A stretch of DNA of 64,000 nt, taken from contig NZ_CP049857.1 of NCBI RefSeq assembly GCF_011299555.1, positions 806,001-870,000 on the forward strand, in the 5' to 3' direction. The position numbers and the translations under genes are program-made. This DNA is from Dysgonomonas sp. HDW5A (GTDB lineage Bacteria; Bacteroidota; Bacteroidia; Bacteroidales; Dysgonomonadaceae). Positions 49,259 to 58,521 of the stretch are shown piece after piece. How positions within the stretch are numbered: the first letter of the stretch is position 1; each line of letters begins with the position of its first letter. The notes beneath the pieces were generated by a model. The model did not search any database. It saw only the letters and a program-made list of their open reading frames with translations, and had not been told where the DNA came from.

Positions 49259-49291
49259 TAATGCCCCAAGCTATGATAACTTAGGGCATTG
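49259..49291. terminator. Hairpin with ATGCCCCAAG / CTTAGGGCAT arms, first copy
   Basis: Stem ATGCCC-C-AAG / CTT-A-GGGCAT then GTATTTT. Twenty bases from 49255 (AATATAATGCCCCAAGCTAT) are repeated exactly at 50539-50558. It probably ends the 48442 gene's transcript. The 279 bp that follow to 49570 hold nothing recognisable. Confidence 0.7.
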
Positions 49292-49570
49292 TATTTTACT
49301 CATAAATAGAATTAAAAGTCTTACACATACTGGCTATTTATACACTAACAAACTCCTTTAATATGTAAATAAGCCAAAACAAAACGCATACTAAAACTTA
49401 TATTTCGAACCGAAACTGTATCCCGTAGTATTTTGTTCTGGCAGAATTATATATGCTTCCTTTCAAGAAAGTATAGTAAGGTGGAACTGACAACGGAATC
49501 TCTCTCCAAACCTTATATCTCAAGTTTTATTCTTACTTTTAGGCTTTATTAACAACACAAAACATATTGT

Positions 49571-50526
49571 ATGAAAAAGACTTTCTTTTTAATCCTTTAT
49601 TTAGGTATCACCAATCTACTATTTTCTCAAGAGATCTCTACCTTAACCACTATGGACTGGAATACTCTAAGGTATTCTGGATTTTACGAATCAGCAAGAT
49701 CTAATTCTACAAATATACCTAATAAAGATTATGATTTATTCTGGGGTATAAATATTGCTCACTCTATCAATAAAAGCTTATTATCTAAGCCATATCATTG
49801 GGGAGGACAGATTGCATTCGGCATAAACAGATCTAACAGTTGGCCTGCTATGTATATCAGGAGTACAAATGAGTTGGGAGAAGGTAAATGGTCGAAAGTT
49901 CTTATTGAAAATGGAGATCAGAGCATTGACGGAAGCTTAGGAGTTACACAGAATATCAATGTTGGAAGTAACATAAAATTATCCGGTGGAGAGCTAACAT
50001 ATGTATATAATGATACTTTTACATATGATCAAAAAAAAATGGGAAACTATGCCATGAAATGGGTATATGATTCTTGGCAAACGGGAGCCCCAACATTATG
50101 GCACAGTGGACATGGAGGCATTAAATTTTCACAGCCGCACAATGTCGTCTAGGTATTACTTCTACTGGCAATGTAGGTATTGGAACAGATAACCCACAAA
50201 ACAAACTTGATGTAGCTGGCACCATCCGTGCGACTGAAGTAAAAGTAGAGGCTTGACCCTGGTCTGACTTCGTATTCGATAAAGATTATAAGCTACCAAC
50301 GCTTCAAGAAGTGGAAAATCATATCATTGAACACAAACATTTACCGGATATTCCATCTGAAAAAGAAGTAAAAGAAAATGGAGTAAGTTTAGGTGAAATG
50401 CAAGCTAAATTATTGCAGAAAATAGAGGAGCTAACTTTGTATACAATAGAGTTGAATAAAGTATTAAAGGAACAAGGAGAGAAAATACAAAAGCTAGAAA
50501 CAGGCAGGGAGAATAAATTGGAATAA
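49571..50526 (+). pseudogene. Broken surface/tail-fibre-like protein gene
   Basis: Frame 1 (49571-50152) begins with a signal peptide (MKKTFFLILYLGITNLLFSQ) and ends abruptly at ...QPHNVV*. The next frame continues directly with RLGITSTGNVGIGT and LDVAGTIRATEVKVEA, then a TGA (~50255-50257). It goes on in the same frame with PWSDFVFDKDYKLPTLQEVE, NKHLP-like HKHLPDIPSEKEV and LLQKIEELTLYTIELNK to 50526. That is the normal C-terminus of Bacteroidota proteins with NVGIGT repeats. Two lesions are thus needed to explain it: loss of about one base near 50143 (AATGTCGT where AATGGTCGT would restore the frame) and a nonsense codon. It is flanked by two copies of the same hairpin. Confidence 0.85.
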
Positions 50527-50542
50527 ATGAAATACAGTAATA

Positions 50543-50575
50543 TAATGCCCCAAGCTATCACAGCTTAGGGCATTT
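50543..50575. terminator. Hairpin with ATGCCCCAAGCT / AGCTTAGGGCAT arms, second copy
   Basis: Direct repeat of the hairpin at 49259, with a better stem (ATGCCC-C-AAGCT / AGCTT-A-GGGCAT). Sits between the broken surface gene and the DUF2023 gene and could end both transcripts. Confidence 0.7.
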
Positions 50576-50612
50576 AATGATCAACTAAAAAACTATCAAT
50601 AGAAATGATTCA

Positions 50613-50954
50613 CTATAAACTGAATATGACGTTTGTTTCTTTTTTCCTTTTGCAATAACGTCTGCATTGCTCACTTACACTATACCCCAACAAAGTACCG
50701 ATCATAAAATCTTCCTCTGCCGATAGTTGGTCTAAAGATTTATCTTTACATAGCTTGTCCACTACAACCAGACACTCTTTCTTGCCAAAAAAGACATTAA
50801 TATTCCCGTTTCTCAATTTCTGTATCATATAGCTAATCTCATTCCTTTCGAGCTTAGCCTTTACTTTTTCCTCCAGTTTCCCTGAAAGCGTACAGAGTAC
50901 CATGTCTCTGACTCCTTTTTTGAATTCGTAAATATGATGATTGAAAACTAGCAT
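50613..50954 (-). CDS. DUF2023 family protein
   Basis: 113 residues. The sequence resembles DUF2023: starts MLVFNHHIYEFKKGVRDMVL, then INVFFGKKECL near 50-62, and EEDFMIGTLLGYSVSEQCRRY near 81-101. Members occur beside flavodoxin genes, as here (47 bp after fldA, same strand). Function is not established; the association suggests a flavodoxin-linked role. A degenerate palindrome copy (AAAGTCGTAAACCTTTT) lies between the two genes. Confidence 0.85.
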   Translation of the reverse strand: MLVFNHHIYEFKKGVRDMVLCTLSGKLEEKVKAKLERNEISYMIQKLRNGNINVFFGKKECLVVVDKLCKDKSLDQLSAEEDFMIGTLLGYSVSEQCRRYCKRKKETNVIFSL

Positions 50955-51001
50955 AATGGAGAATTCTAATGTAAGAAACTTATATTAAAGTCGTAAACCT
51001 T

Positions 51002-51502
51002 TTAAATTACTTTTCTTAAATCTTCTAACCACAAAGCAACACGTTGATCTGTGAGATTCGATTCATTATCCTCATCGATAAGTAATCCTACAAATTGCCC
51101 GTCAACGATTGCTTCCGAGCTGTCGAATGTGTATCCTTCAATAGATACTCTACCTATTATCTCACAGCCTTTATTTTTTATTACTTCGTAAATTTTCCCT
51201 AAAGCATCACCAAAAGTATCGCTGTATGAAGAAGAGTCTCCACAACCGAATAAAGCGACTTTCTTACCGTTAAGATCAGCATTTTTGACATCGTCGATAT
51301 AAGATTCCCAATCGTCCTGAAAGTCTCCCATCCCCATTGTTGATGTTCCAAACAGAACCACATCATAAGCACTAAAGTCTGCCGAAGCCGATGCTACATC
51401 ATATACATCTGCTAATGCTACATCCAATGCTTTTGCTAAACGTTCTGCTAAATCTTGAGTGTTACCGGTTGTAGAACCATAGTATATGCCTATCTTTGCC
51501 AT
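51002..51502 (-). CDS. fldA: Flavodoxin
   Basis: 166 residues, long-chain flavodoxin. FMN-phosphate loop YGSTTGNTQDLA (~9-20), FMN loop with STMGMGDFQDDWESYIDDV (~54-72), and SFxGxxDs-like CGDSSSYSDTFGDAL (~87-101). A low-potential electron carrier for pyruvate oxidoreductase-type reactions and iron-limitation replacement of ferredoxin. First of two genes (fldA then the DUF2023 gene). Confidence 0.95.
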   Translation of the reverse strand: MAKIGIYYGSTTGNTQDLAERLAKALDVALADVYDVASASADFSAYDVVLFGTSTMGMGDFQDDWESYIDDVKNADLNGKKVALFGCGDSSSYSDTFGDALGKIYEVIKNKGCEIIGRVSIEGYTFDSSEAIVDGQFVGLLIDEDNESNLTDQRVALWLEDLRKVI

Positions 51503-51688
51503 GTCTTTATTCTTTTGTATTTAGAATTAATTGTATTGATTTTGAATAATACAAAGAAAGCAGGGTTTTAAGGTATACACAATACCTTGAAATAGGGATA
51601 TTTTGATAATTTACTCATTATAAGTAGTTATATGATATGAGTTATACCAATCAATAATTACTTTGTTTTGTTTAAATGTTTAATTTTA

Positions 51689-52107
51689 CTAACGCACCCT
51701 ATGGGTTTGTTTTTCATTTTGCCTTGATGCAAAACGAAACAAAAGATCAAGACTGTGCCTTTTGCCCGACCCGTTACGGACTCGAAAGCTAAAACAAAAT
51801 AAAAACATTTATCGTTGAATCCTTTTGTTTCTTAACGCTTTCTTCATCCTGCGGGTACCCCGTGCAAACGCCAAGGTCGGGAAGCCTGCCGGACAATAGC
51901 CATTTGCAGGCGTCAGCTCCAGTGCATCAGGGGCGTAGCCGTTGACTGACAAGCTAAATCGGCGTAAAACTAAACGTGCCGATAGGCAGTAGGTTTAGTT
52001 TAGCCTGCAAGCTAAAGTCAGACAGGCGAGCCACGCAACACAAAGCCTTTTTGATTCCTTTTGCGGCTTTGGGCAAAAGAAATACAAGCAATCTCTGATT
52101 GCGCGTA
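51689..52107 (+). repeat. Dispersed ~420-bp intergenic repeat, copy 3
   Basis: Inverted relative to copies 1 and 2. Starts CTAACGCACCC and ends with hairpin GCAATC-TCT-GATTGC, then GCGTAG. It contains the ~18-nt segment missing from copy 1. With copy 2 it brackets 46933-51688 in inverted orientation. Confidence 0.9.
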
Positions 52108-52194
52108 GAAAAGACAATTTAATTGAACGTTTTATCTATAAAAGAAAGTATTATGACAGTATTTAAAGTGACATAAGAAAAGGCTCGAAAAAGT

Positions 52195-52331
52195 TGTCAC
52201 TTTTGTAATGTTTGTCATGTTTTTTTTCGCTATTCACTAAATATCAAACCTTTAAGAAAACACAAAAATTGCAGTAAATTAGATAATTTGTAAGGCATTT
52301 TTGTCATCTTTTGTAATTCTTTTGTCACTTC
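52195..52331 (+). promoter_or_regulatory. Array of 9-nt TGTCACTTT-like repeats upstream of tex
   Basis: Three consecutive units TGTCACTTT, TGTAATGTT, TGTCATGTT at 52195-52221 with exact 9-nt period; less regular TGTCATCTT, TGTAATTCT and TGTCACTTC at 52302-52331. The same word order (TGTCACTTT-TGTAATGTT) occurs at 4171-4188, upstream of an unrelated gene. Confidence 0.55.
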
Positions 52332-52348
52332 AAATATGTAAATTCGAT

Positions 52349-54472
52349 ATGACCATTAACAAGCTAATATCATCGGCTCTGAATATCAGAGAGAGCCAAA
52401 TAGAAAAAACTATAGCCTTACTGAACGATGGAGCTACTATTCCGTTTATCAGCCGTTACCGAAAGGAAGCTACCGGAGGTTTAGACGAGGTTCAGATTGC
52501 CAACATCAAAGAACAATACGATAAACTGATCGAACTCACCAAACGGAAAGAGACTATCTTAAAAACAATTGAAGAACAGGAGAAACTAACACCCGAACTG
52601 AAATCGAGAATAGAAAACTGCTGGAATTCAACTGAACTCGAAGATATTTACCTACCCTACAAACCCAAACGACAAACTCGTGCTGAAATAGCCCGTAAGA
52701 AAGGGTTGGAGGGATTAGCACAGGCCTTGATGCTACAACAAAAATTTGATGTAGAATCGAAAGCTCTTGCTTTTGTAAAAGGTGATGTACAAGATACGAA
52801 AGAAGCTATCAATGGAGCTTGCGATATAATTGCAGAATGGGTAAGTGAAGATGAGGCTGCTCGTAACACCATCCGTAACCTTTTTCAGCGGGAGGCATTT
52901 ATCACCTCCAAAGTAGTTAAAGGAAAAGAAGCTGAAGGTGATAAATACAGAGATTATTTCGATATGGAAGAACGATTGAGCCGTTGCTCCTCTCACCGCA
53001 TTCTTGCCATGAGACGTGGCGAAGCCGAAGGCTTTTTACGAATCAATATTGCACCCGTAGAAGAAGATGCTTTGGAACGCCTCAACCGCAAATTTGTAAA
53101 GGGTGTAACCGAAGCATCGGAATATGTAGAATTAGCGGTAAAAGATGCTTACAAACGATTATTGAAGCCTTCGATAGAAACTGAGTTTGCCACCCTGTCA
53201 AAAGACATTGCAGACGAAGAGGCAATACGCGTATTTGTTGAAAACCTAAGACAATTACTTCTTGCAGCTCCTCTCGGACAAAAGCGTGTATTGGGTATAG
53301 ATCCCGGATACAGAACCGGTTGTAAAGTCGTTTGCCTGGATGCACAGGGAAATTTGCTTCACAACGAAACCATATATCCTCACCCACCTCAAAACGAATC
53401 TTCTAAAGCAGCCGGTAAGATTTCTAAAATGGTATCTACCTACAAAATAGATGCTATTGCCATTGGTAATGGAACTGCAAGCCGTGAAACGGAACATTTC
53501 ATAACAAATATCCGATACGAAAAAGAGGTACAAGTATTTGTTGTCAGCGAGAACGGGGCATCTATTTATTCTGCATCAAAAATTGCAAGGGAAGAATTCC
53601 CCGAATATGATGTCACTGTACGTGGAGCAGTCTCAATAGGTCGCCGTTTGATGGATCCTTTAGCCGAATTGGTAAAAATAGATCCAAAATCAATTGGGGT
53701 CGGTCAATATCAACACGATGTAGACCAAACAAAGCTGAAAAAATCATTGGATTTGACTGTCGAAAGCTGTGTAAATATGGTCGGGGTAAATGTGAATACG
53801 GCTAGTAAACATTTGCTGACTTACATATCGGGATTGGGTCCCACCCTAGCCCAAAATATTGTAAATTACAGGGCGGAGAACGGAGCATTCAGAACCCGTA
53901 AGCAGTTACTGAAAGTTCCTCGAATGGGTGAAAAGGCTTTTGAGCAATGTGCAGGATTTTTACGTATTGCCGATGGGGATAACCCTCTAGATAATTCGGC
54001 GGTTCACCCCGAAAGTTATGTCGTAGTAGAAACTATGGCTAAAGATTTAGGTTGTAGTGTAAAAGAGTTGATCGAAAATAAAGAACTGAAAAAGAACCTC
54101 AATCTGAATAAATACGTGAATGACAAAGTGGGACTACCTACTCTGAACGATATTATAGAAGAATTGGACAAACCCGGACGTGATCCCCGAAAAAGTATTC
54201 AGGCGTTTGAGTTTGACCCGACAATTAAATCCATTGCGGATTTAAGAGAAGGAATGATTCTGCCCGGTATTGTGACTAATGTTACCAACTTTGGGTGCTT
54301 TGTGGATGTCGGTATTAAAGAAAACGGATTGGTACATATTTCTGAATTGGCTGATCGATTTGTTTCTGATCCTACAGAGATTGTATCACTGCACCAATAT
54401 GTTCAGGTGAAAGTGATCTCGGTTGATACGGATAGAAAACGTGTAGCTTTATCAATGAAAGGAATAAACTAA
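52349..54472 (+). CDS. tex: Tex-family RNA-binding transcription accessory protein
   Basis: 707 residues from the ATG at 52349; the frame is open from 52301 but the first 16 codons fall inside the repeat array and the start MTINKLISSALNIRESQIE is the usual one. Tex N-terminal helical domain (~10-200), YqgF/RuvX-like fold near 320-430 (VLGIDPGYRTGCKVVCLD), helix-hairpin-helix segment (~485-560, SGLGPTLAQNIVNYRAENG) and C-terminal S1 domain (~635-705, GCFVDVGIKENGLVHISELA). Role in transcription or RNA metabolism is poorly defined. The domain order is complete. Confidence 0.95.
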   Translation: MTINKLISSALNIRESQIEKTIALLNDGATIPFISRYRKEATGGLDEVQIANIKEQYDKLIELTKRKETILKTIEEQEKLTPELKSRIENCWNSTELEDIYLPYKPKRQTRAEIARKKGLEGLAQALMLQQKFDVESKALAFVKGDVQDTKEAINGACDIIAEWVSEDEAARNTIRNLFQREAFITSKVVKGKEAEGDKYRDYFDMEERLSRCSSHRILAMRRGEAEGFLRINIAPVEEDALERLNRKFVKGVTEASEYVELAVKDAYKRLLKPSIETEFATLSKDIADEEAIRVFVENLRQLLLAAPLGQKRVLGIDPGYRTGCKVVCLDAQGNLLHNETIYPHPPQNESSKAAGKISKMVSTYKIDAIAIGNGTASRETEHFITNIRYEKEVQVFVVSENGASIYSASKIAREEFPEYDVTVRGAVSIGRRLMDPLAELVKIDPKSIGVGQYQHDVDQTKLKKSLDLTVESCVNMVGVNVNTASKHLLTYISGLGPTLAQNIVNYRAENGAFRTRKQLLKVPRMGEKAFEQCAGFLRIADGDNPLDNSAVHPESYVVVETMAKDLGCSVKELIENKELKKNLNLNKYVNDKVGLPTLNDIIEELDKPGRDPRKSIQAFEFDPTIKSIADLREGMILPGIVTNVTNFGCFVDVGIKENGLVHISELADRFVSDPTEIVSLHQYVQVKVISVDTDRKRVALSMKGIN

Positions 54473-54485
54473 AGAAATAAAAACT

Positions 54486-54493
54486 TAACTTTG
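54486..54493 (+). promoter_or_regulatory. -7 box upstream of the nucleotidyltransferase gene
   Basis: TAACTTTG fits TAnnTTTG; 43 bp upstream of the start codon. Confidence 0.4.
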
Positions 54494-54535
54494 ACGTTAT
54501 AAACCTTATAATATTACAATATAAAATACATCAGA

Positions 54536-55441
54536 ATGAAACCTACATTATTTGTGCTTGCTGCCGGTATGGGCAGCCGTTACGGTGGTCTTAAACAATT
54601 AGACGGATTGGGTCCTAGTGGCGAAACAATCATGGATTATTCGATCTATGATGCGGTAAAAAGCGGATTCGGCAAATTGGTATTTGTTATCCGTAAATCT
54701 TTCGAAAAAGAGTTCGTAGACAAAGTTGCATCTAAATACAACAAACATATTCCCGTTGAAATCGTATTTCAAGAACTCGACAATCTTCCCGAAGGCTTCA
54801 CGGTTAGCCCTGAGCGTGTTAAACCTTGGGGTACTAATCACGCAGTGTTGATGGGTAAAGATGTTATTAAAGAGCCTTTTGCAGTAATCAATGCCGATGA
54901 TTTTTACGGTCGTGATGGTTTTGAAACTCTGGCTAAATTCCTTACAAATCTCGAAGGAAGCAAAAATCATTACTGCATGGTAGGATATCGTTTATGCAAT
55001 ACACTTTCGGAAAGCGGATCAGTTGCACGCGGCGTTTGTGAAAGTGATGACAAAGGTTTCTTGACTACTGTTACCGAACGTACTCACATTGAGCGTAAAG
55101 ACGGTAAAATCCAATATAAAGAGGGTGAAAACGAATGGCATGTATTGGAAGAAAATACGCCTGTATCTATGAATATGTGGGGATTTACTCCTGAGTACTT
55201 CCAATATTCGGAAGACTTCTTTGTGGACTTCTTGAAGAAGAATCAGGATAACCTGAAATCCGAATATTTCATACCTCTTATGGTAGATCATTTAATCAAG
55301 AACAAAACTGCTGATGTAAAAGTATTAGATACTACTTCGAAATGGTTTGGTGTAACATATGCCGAAGATCGTCAATCTGTTGTAGACAAACTTCAGGCGT
55401 TAGCTGATAGCGGTGAATACCCTACTCCACTTTGGAAATAA
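54536..55441 (+). CDS. Sugar-phosphate nucleotidyltransferase-like protein
   Basis: 301 residues. Nucleotide-binding signature LAAGMGSRYGGLKQLDGLGP at 8-27 and the metal-binding NADDFYGRDGFE near 120-131 are typical of NTP-transferase domain enzymes making NDP-sugars. The sugar is not identified. It is followed by its own terminator. The RKSFEKEFVDKV stretch and the C-terminal LADSGEYPTPLW are family-consistent. Possibly linked to surface-glycan precursor supply, though unlinked in the window. Confidence 0.85.
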   Translation: MKPTLFVLAAGMGSRYGGLKQLDGLGPSGETIMDYSIYDAVKSGFGKLVFVIRKSFEKEFVDKVASKYNKHIPVEIVFQELDNLPEGFTVSPERVKPWGTNHAVLMGKDVIKEPFAVINADDFYGRDGFETLAKFLTNLEGSKNHYCMVGYRLCNTLSESGSVARGVCESDDKGFLTTVTERTHIERKDGKIQYKEGENEWHVLEENTPVSMNMWGFTPEYFQYSEDFFVDFLKKNQDNLKSEYFIPLMVDHLIKNKTADVKVLDTTSKWFGVTYAEDRQSVVDKLQALADSGEYPTPLWK

Positions 55442-55460
55442 GAGATATTTATATAAAATA

Positions 55461-55489
55461 AAAAGAGAGGTTTTCACCTCTCTTTTTTT
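55461..55489. terminator. Intrinsic terminator between the nucleotidyltransferase and methyltransferase genes
   Basis: AAAAGAGAGGT / ACCTCTCTTTT stem with a TTTC loop and T-run, between convergent genes; its edge touches the stop codon of the methyltransferase gene (55488). Confidence 0.85.
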
Positions 55490-56669
55490 ATTCTTGATCT
55501 TGTTGTTCTTCTCTATTTCTCTTATCGTATTTTTTACCTGCGAACAGATCGTACCTGCGAAATTCACATTCCAAAGAACCATTTATCAGTGGAATCTTTT
55601 TGGAGGGTCTTAGTCCTATTTTATCGAAGCAGTCTTTGCGATAACTCAATATCCATGCGGTATATCCGGTGAATACGTGTTTCAATCGCTCTCCGATCAT
55701 TTCATACATCCCGAACAGGTCATTCGATTTGATACGCTCACCATAAGGAGGGTTAGTTATCAGAATACCTTTTTCGGAAGGAGCTTCTTTATATTGCTGA
55801 AAAGGCATCGCTTTAAGCTCTATGTATTTGGCTACTCCTGCACTTTTCACATTTTCGGTTGAAATAGCAATCGCACTTTTCAAAATGTCCGAGCCGTAGA
55901 TTTTATGTTTAAATTCTCTCTCGTTACTATCATCCTGATAAATTGTATCAAAAAGGTCTTGATTAAAATCAGGCCATTTCTCGAAGGCAAAACCGGGACG
56001 ATATATACCGGGAGGAATATTCATGGCAATCATGGCAGCTTCGATAAGTAAAGTTCCTGATCCACACATGGGATCAACAAAATCACATTCGCCTCTCCAT
56101 CCTGTCTTTAAAATCATCCCTGCAGCCAGCACTTCATTCAAGGGGGCTTCGGTTTGAGCTATACGGTATCCTCTTTTGTGTAACGATTCTCCAGAGCTAT
56201 CCAATGATACCGTACATTGATTTTCCGAGATATGTACATTAACAAATATATCGGGATTGGTAATACTTACCGATGGGCGTTTGCCTGTTTTTGCCAGAAA
56301 ATAATCAGCAATCGCATCCTTCGAGCGATAAGCCACAAATTTAGAATGTGTAAACAACGACGAGTAAACCACTTCATCTATTACGAAGGTGTTTTTCTCG
56401 GACATATACTCATCCCATTTAAATTTCTTTATTTCTTCATATACCTCGTCGGCATCTTTTGCTTTGAACTTGAACAAAGGCTTCAATATTCGCAAAGCTG
56501 TACGACAATGTATATTTGCCTTGTACATTAACATCTGATCGCCTGTAAACGAAACCATTCGCCGCCCGATCTGAAGATTATCAGCTCCTAAAGCGGTTAA
56601 TTCTTCTGCCAAGACTTCTTCGAGCCCCGACATTGTTTTAGCAACCATCTCAAAAGTATTCCTACTCAT
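55488..56669 (-). CDS. THUMP-domain class I SAM-dependent RNA methyltransferase (RlmL/RlmK N-half-like)
   Basis: 393 residues. N-terminal THUMP RNA-binding region (~5-160) starting FEMVAKTMSGLEEVLAEEL. Methyltransferase domain with the SAM-binding MCGSGTLLIEAAMIA (~200-214) and the catalytic NPPYGER (~305-311), an N2-guanine or N6-adenine type. It is about half the length of E. coli RlmL, so only the first activity is expected: methylation of 23S rRNA (m2G2445-like). A stop codon overlaps the terminator at 55461-55489. Confidence 0.9.
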   Translation of the reverse strand: MSRNTFEMVAKTMSGLEEVLAEELTALGADNLQIGRRMVSFTGDQMLMYKANIHCRTALRILKPLFKFKAKDADEVYEEIKKFKWDEYMSEKNTFVIDEVVYSSLFTHSKFVAYRSKDAIADYFLAKTGKRPSVSITNPDIFVNVHISENQCTVSLDSSGESLHKRGYRIAQTEAPLNEVLAAGMILKTGWRGECDFVDPMCGSGTLLIEAAMIAMNIPPGIYRPGFAFEKWPDFNQDLFDTIYQDDSNEREFKHKIYGSDILKSAIAISTENVKSAGVAKYIELKAMPFQQYKEAPSEKGILITNPPYGERIKSNDLFGMYEMIGERLKHVFTGYTAWILSYRKDCFDKIGLRPSKKIPLINGSLECEFRRYDLFAGKKYDKRNREEQQDQE

Positions 56670-56712
56670 CTAATTCTATTTCTATTTTTAAGTAACTTCA
56701 ATTTTCTTCACT

Positions 56713-56771
56713 GTAAGAGTAAACCTATGTGTTCACTCGGCATAGGGCAGACACATAGGTCTGCCCCCTGC
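56713..56771. repeat. Palindromic ~58-bp element, second copy
   Basis: GTAAGAGTAAACCTATGTGT ... ACACATAGGTCTGCCCCC: an imperfect palindrome like the one inserted at 41296-41352. Lies between the methyltransferase start and the stop codon of the GHL10 gene. Confidence 0.75.
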
Positions 56772-56775
56772 ACCG

Positions 56776-58326
56776 TTACAATGATAACTTTTTAGCAACG
56801 CCTTTCGACTCGTTATGAAAAGCATCTACTGCCGTCACAACATATTTATATTTCGTTTTGCCTCCTTCGTAAGGCAGAGAATATTTCGTATCACGCGTGA
56901 CACCTACAATATTACGGGCATCCTCCAAATTCTCTTTTTGCCCTTGTGCAAATCGATACACAACAAAATAAGTGGCTGCAAGAGGATCGCCTTGTTCTCC
57001 ATCCCTATCCCAAACTAAAAGGTGAGCAGCTTCGGTGTACTTTTCTTTTACATTTTTCACCTTCTTGGGACTTCCTTTATACATATGTGTATAAGCGGGA
57101 ATAAGCGATGGGTATTTATGATAGTTCGATTTCAGGTTATCGGTAATACCTCGGTAATTATCCATCAGATTCTGACCATACCAGAAGCAGTTACCGTTTA
57201 CCGTTTTGTAACTTCTCGAGAGTCTCATCTTTTCTGATAATTGATTATCTCCCGAAGGCATCACAGCATCCATAGTCCTTTTTATGTCTTGACCGATATA
57301 CAAAGGTTGCTCGAAATTATTGTTTGCCCACCATTCGATAAGGGTTGAGTAATCGGCTGCTTTGTGTCCTATCTCCCAATAGATTTGAGGCATATTATAA
57401 TCTATCCAACCATTCTTAACCCACAACTTTACATCGGCATATAAATCATCGTAGTTCTGCAATCCGGTCGTATTACTTCCCGTACCATTAGGAGTACTTC
57501 TTTTGTTACGATATATACCGAACGGGCTTATACCGAAACGTACCCAAGGCTTAGTTACTATAATGGTCTCTTTAATCTCTTTAATCAGAGAATTCACGTT
57601 ATTACGACGCCAGTCGTCACGATGTGCCTGATCGAATCCCTGAGCTGCACCATAGGTTGCAAAACTTCTATCATCGGGAAACGGTTTTCCGGCAATAGGA
57701 TATGGATAAAAATAATCATCCATATGTATTGCATCCACATTATAGCGTTTTACAATATCTTTTACCACCTTACAAATAAACTCTCTATTGGCTGGTATAC
57801 CTGGGTCGAAGAAAATCTGAGTTCCGTATTTCACAAAACGATCGGGATATTGATAATAAATATGATTCTTAGTTAAGACCTGATTTTCGGAAAGTGATAC
57901 ACGATAAGGATTTAACCATGCATGTAGTTCCATATTACGTTTATGGCATTCGTCCACCAGAAAAGTGAGCGGATCGAATCCGTCGGCCATCGGCTTACCC
58001 TGAGTTCCTGTCAGGAAACTGCTCCAAGGTTCAAGTTCTGAATAATAAAACGCATCTGCCTGCGGACGAACCTGAAAAATGACAGCATTGATGCCTGCTG
58101 ACTGAAATTTATCGAGCATATTACTAAAATAGGCCTTCATCTGGGCACTATTCATCGTCTTATACTGTCCCTGCCAAGCGGTTTGAATCCATGCTCCTCT
58201 AAATTCTCTTTTAGGATATTGAAGATCTGTATAACTAAGCTGAGGCTTCTTACTTCCACAAGAAGACAGGATAAGCCCTATTAGCAAAATAGTCAATAGA
58301 TATTGATATCTGAAATACCTTTTCAT
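56776..58326 (-). CDS. Glycoside hydrolase-like (GHL10/DUF187) lipoprotein
   Basis: 516 residues. Lipoprotein signal with LILSSCGS (C23). The main domain (~40-400) is a TIM-barrel-like GHL10: EFRGAWIQTAWQGQYKTMN, NAVIFQVRPQADAFYYSELE, LHAWLNPYRVS, VDAIHMDDYFYPYP and RFGISPFGIYRN. These are family marks of YngK-type proteins, probably acting on cell-wall or polysaccharide material. The C-terminal ~100 residues look like an FN3-type domain (KYVVTAVDAFHNESKG). Anchored by lipid, probably in the outer membrane. Monocistronic with a -7 box at 58360-58367. Confidence 0.88.
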   Translation of the reverse strand: MKRYFRYQYLLTILLIGLILSSCGSKKPQLSYTDLQYPKREFRGAWIQTAWQGQYKTMNSAQMKAYFSNMLDKFQSAGINAVIFQVRPQADAFYYSELEPWSSFLTGTQGKPMADGFDPLTFLVDECHKRNMELHAWLNPYRVSLSENQVLTKNHIYYQYPDRFVKYGTQIFFDPGIPANREFICKVVKDIVKRYNVDAIHMDDYFYPYPIAGKPFPDDRSFATYGAAQGFDQAHRDDWRRNNVNSLIKEIKETIIVTKPWVRFGISPFGIYRNKRSTPNGTGSNTTGLQNYDDLYADVKLWVKNGWIDYNMPQIYWEIGHKAADYSTLIEWWANNNFEQPLYIGQDIKRTMDAVMPSGDNQLSEKMRLSRSYKTVNGNCFWYGQNLMDNYRGITDNLKSNYHKYPSLIPAYTHMYKGSPKKVKNVKEKYTEAAHLLVWDRDGEQGDPLAATYFVVYRFAQGQKENLEDARNIVGVTRDTKYSLPYEGGKTKYKYVVTAVDAFHNESKGVAKKLSL

Positions 58327-58359
58327 TACTTATTATTGATGATTTTTAATTTTGTTTTG

Positions 58360-58367
58360 CAAAAATA
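58360..58367 (-). promoter_or_regulatory. -7 box for the GHL10 gene
   Basis: Minus strand TATTTTTG fits TAnnTTTG; 33 bp upstream of the start. Confidence 0.4.
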
Positions 58368-58483
58368 GAATAATTAATGCGAAGACTAAAGCTTTTGAGC
58401 AGTAAACAAAAGATAATCTAAATCTTAACCTTCATTATAAGGCTAATTTATAATTTTTACGATATATATTATATCACTTTTCT

Positions 58484-58491
58484 TACTTTTG
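58484..58491 (+). promoter_or_regulatory. -7 box upstream of the small membrane protein/metallophosphoesterase pair
   Basis: TACTTTTG fits TAnnTTTG; 30 bp upstream of the start at 58522. Confidence 0.45.
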
Positions 58492-58521
58492 TAAAATTCG
58501 AACATTACAATTTCATAGATT

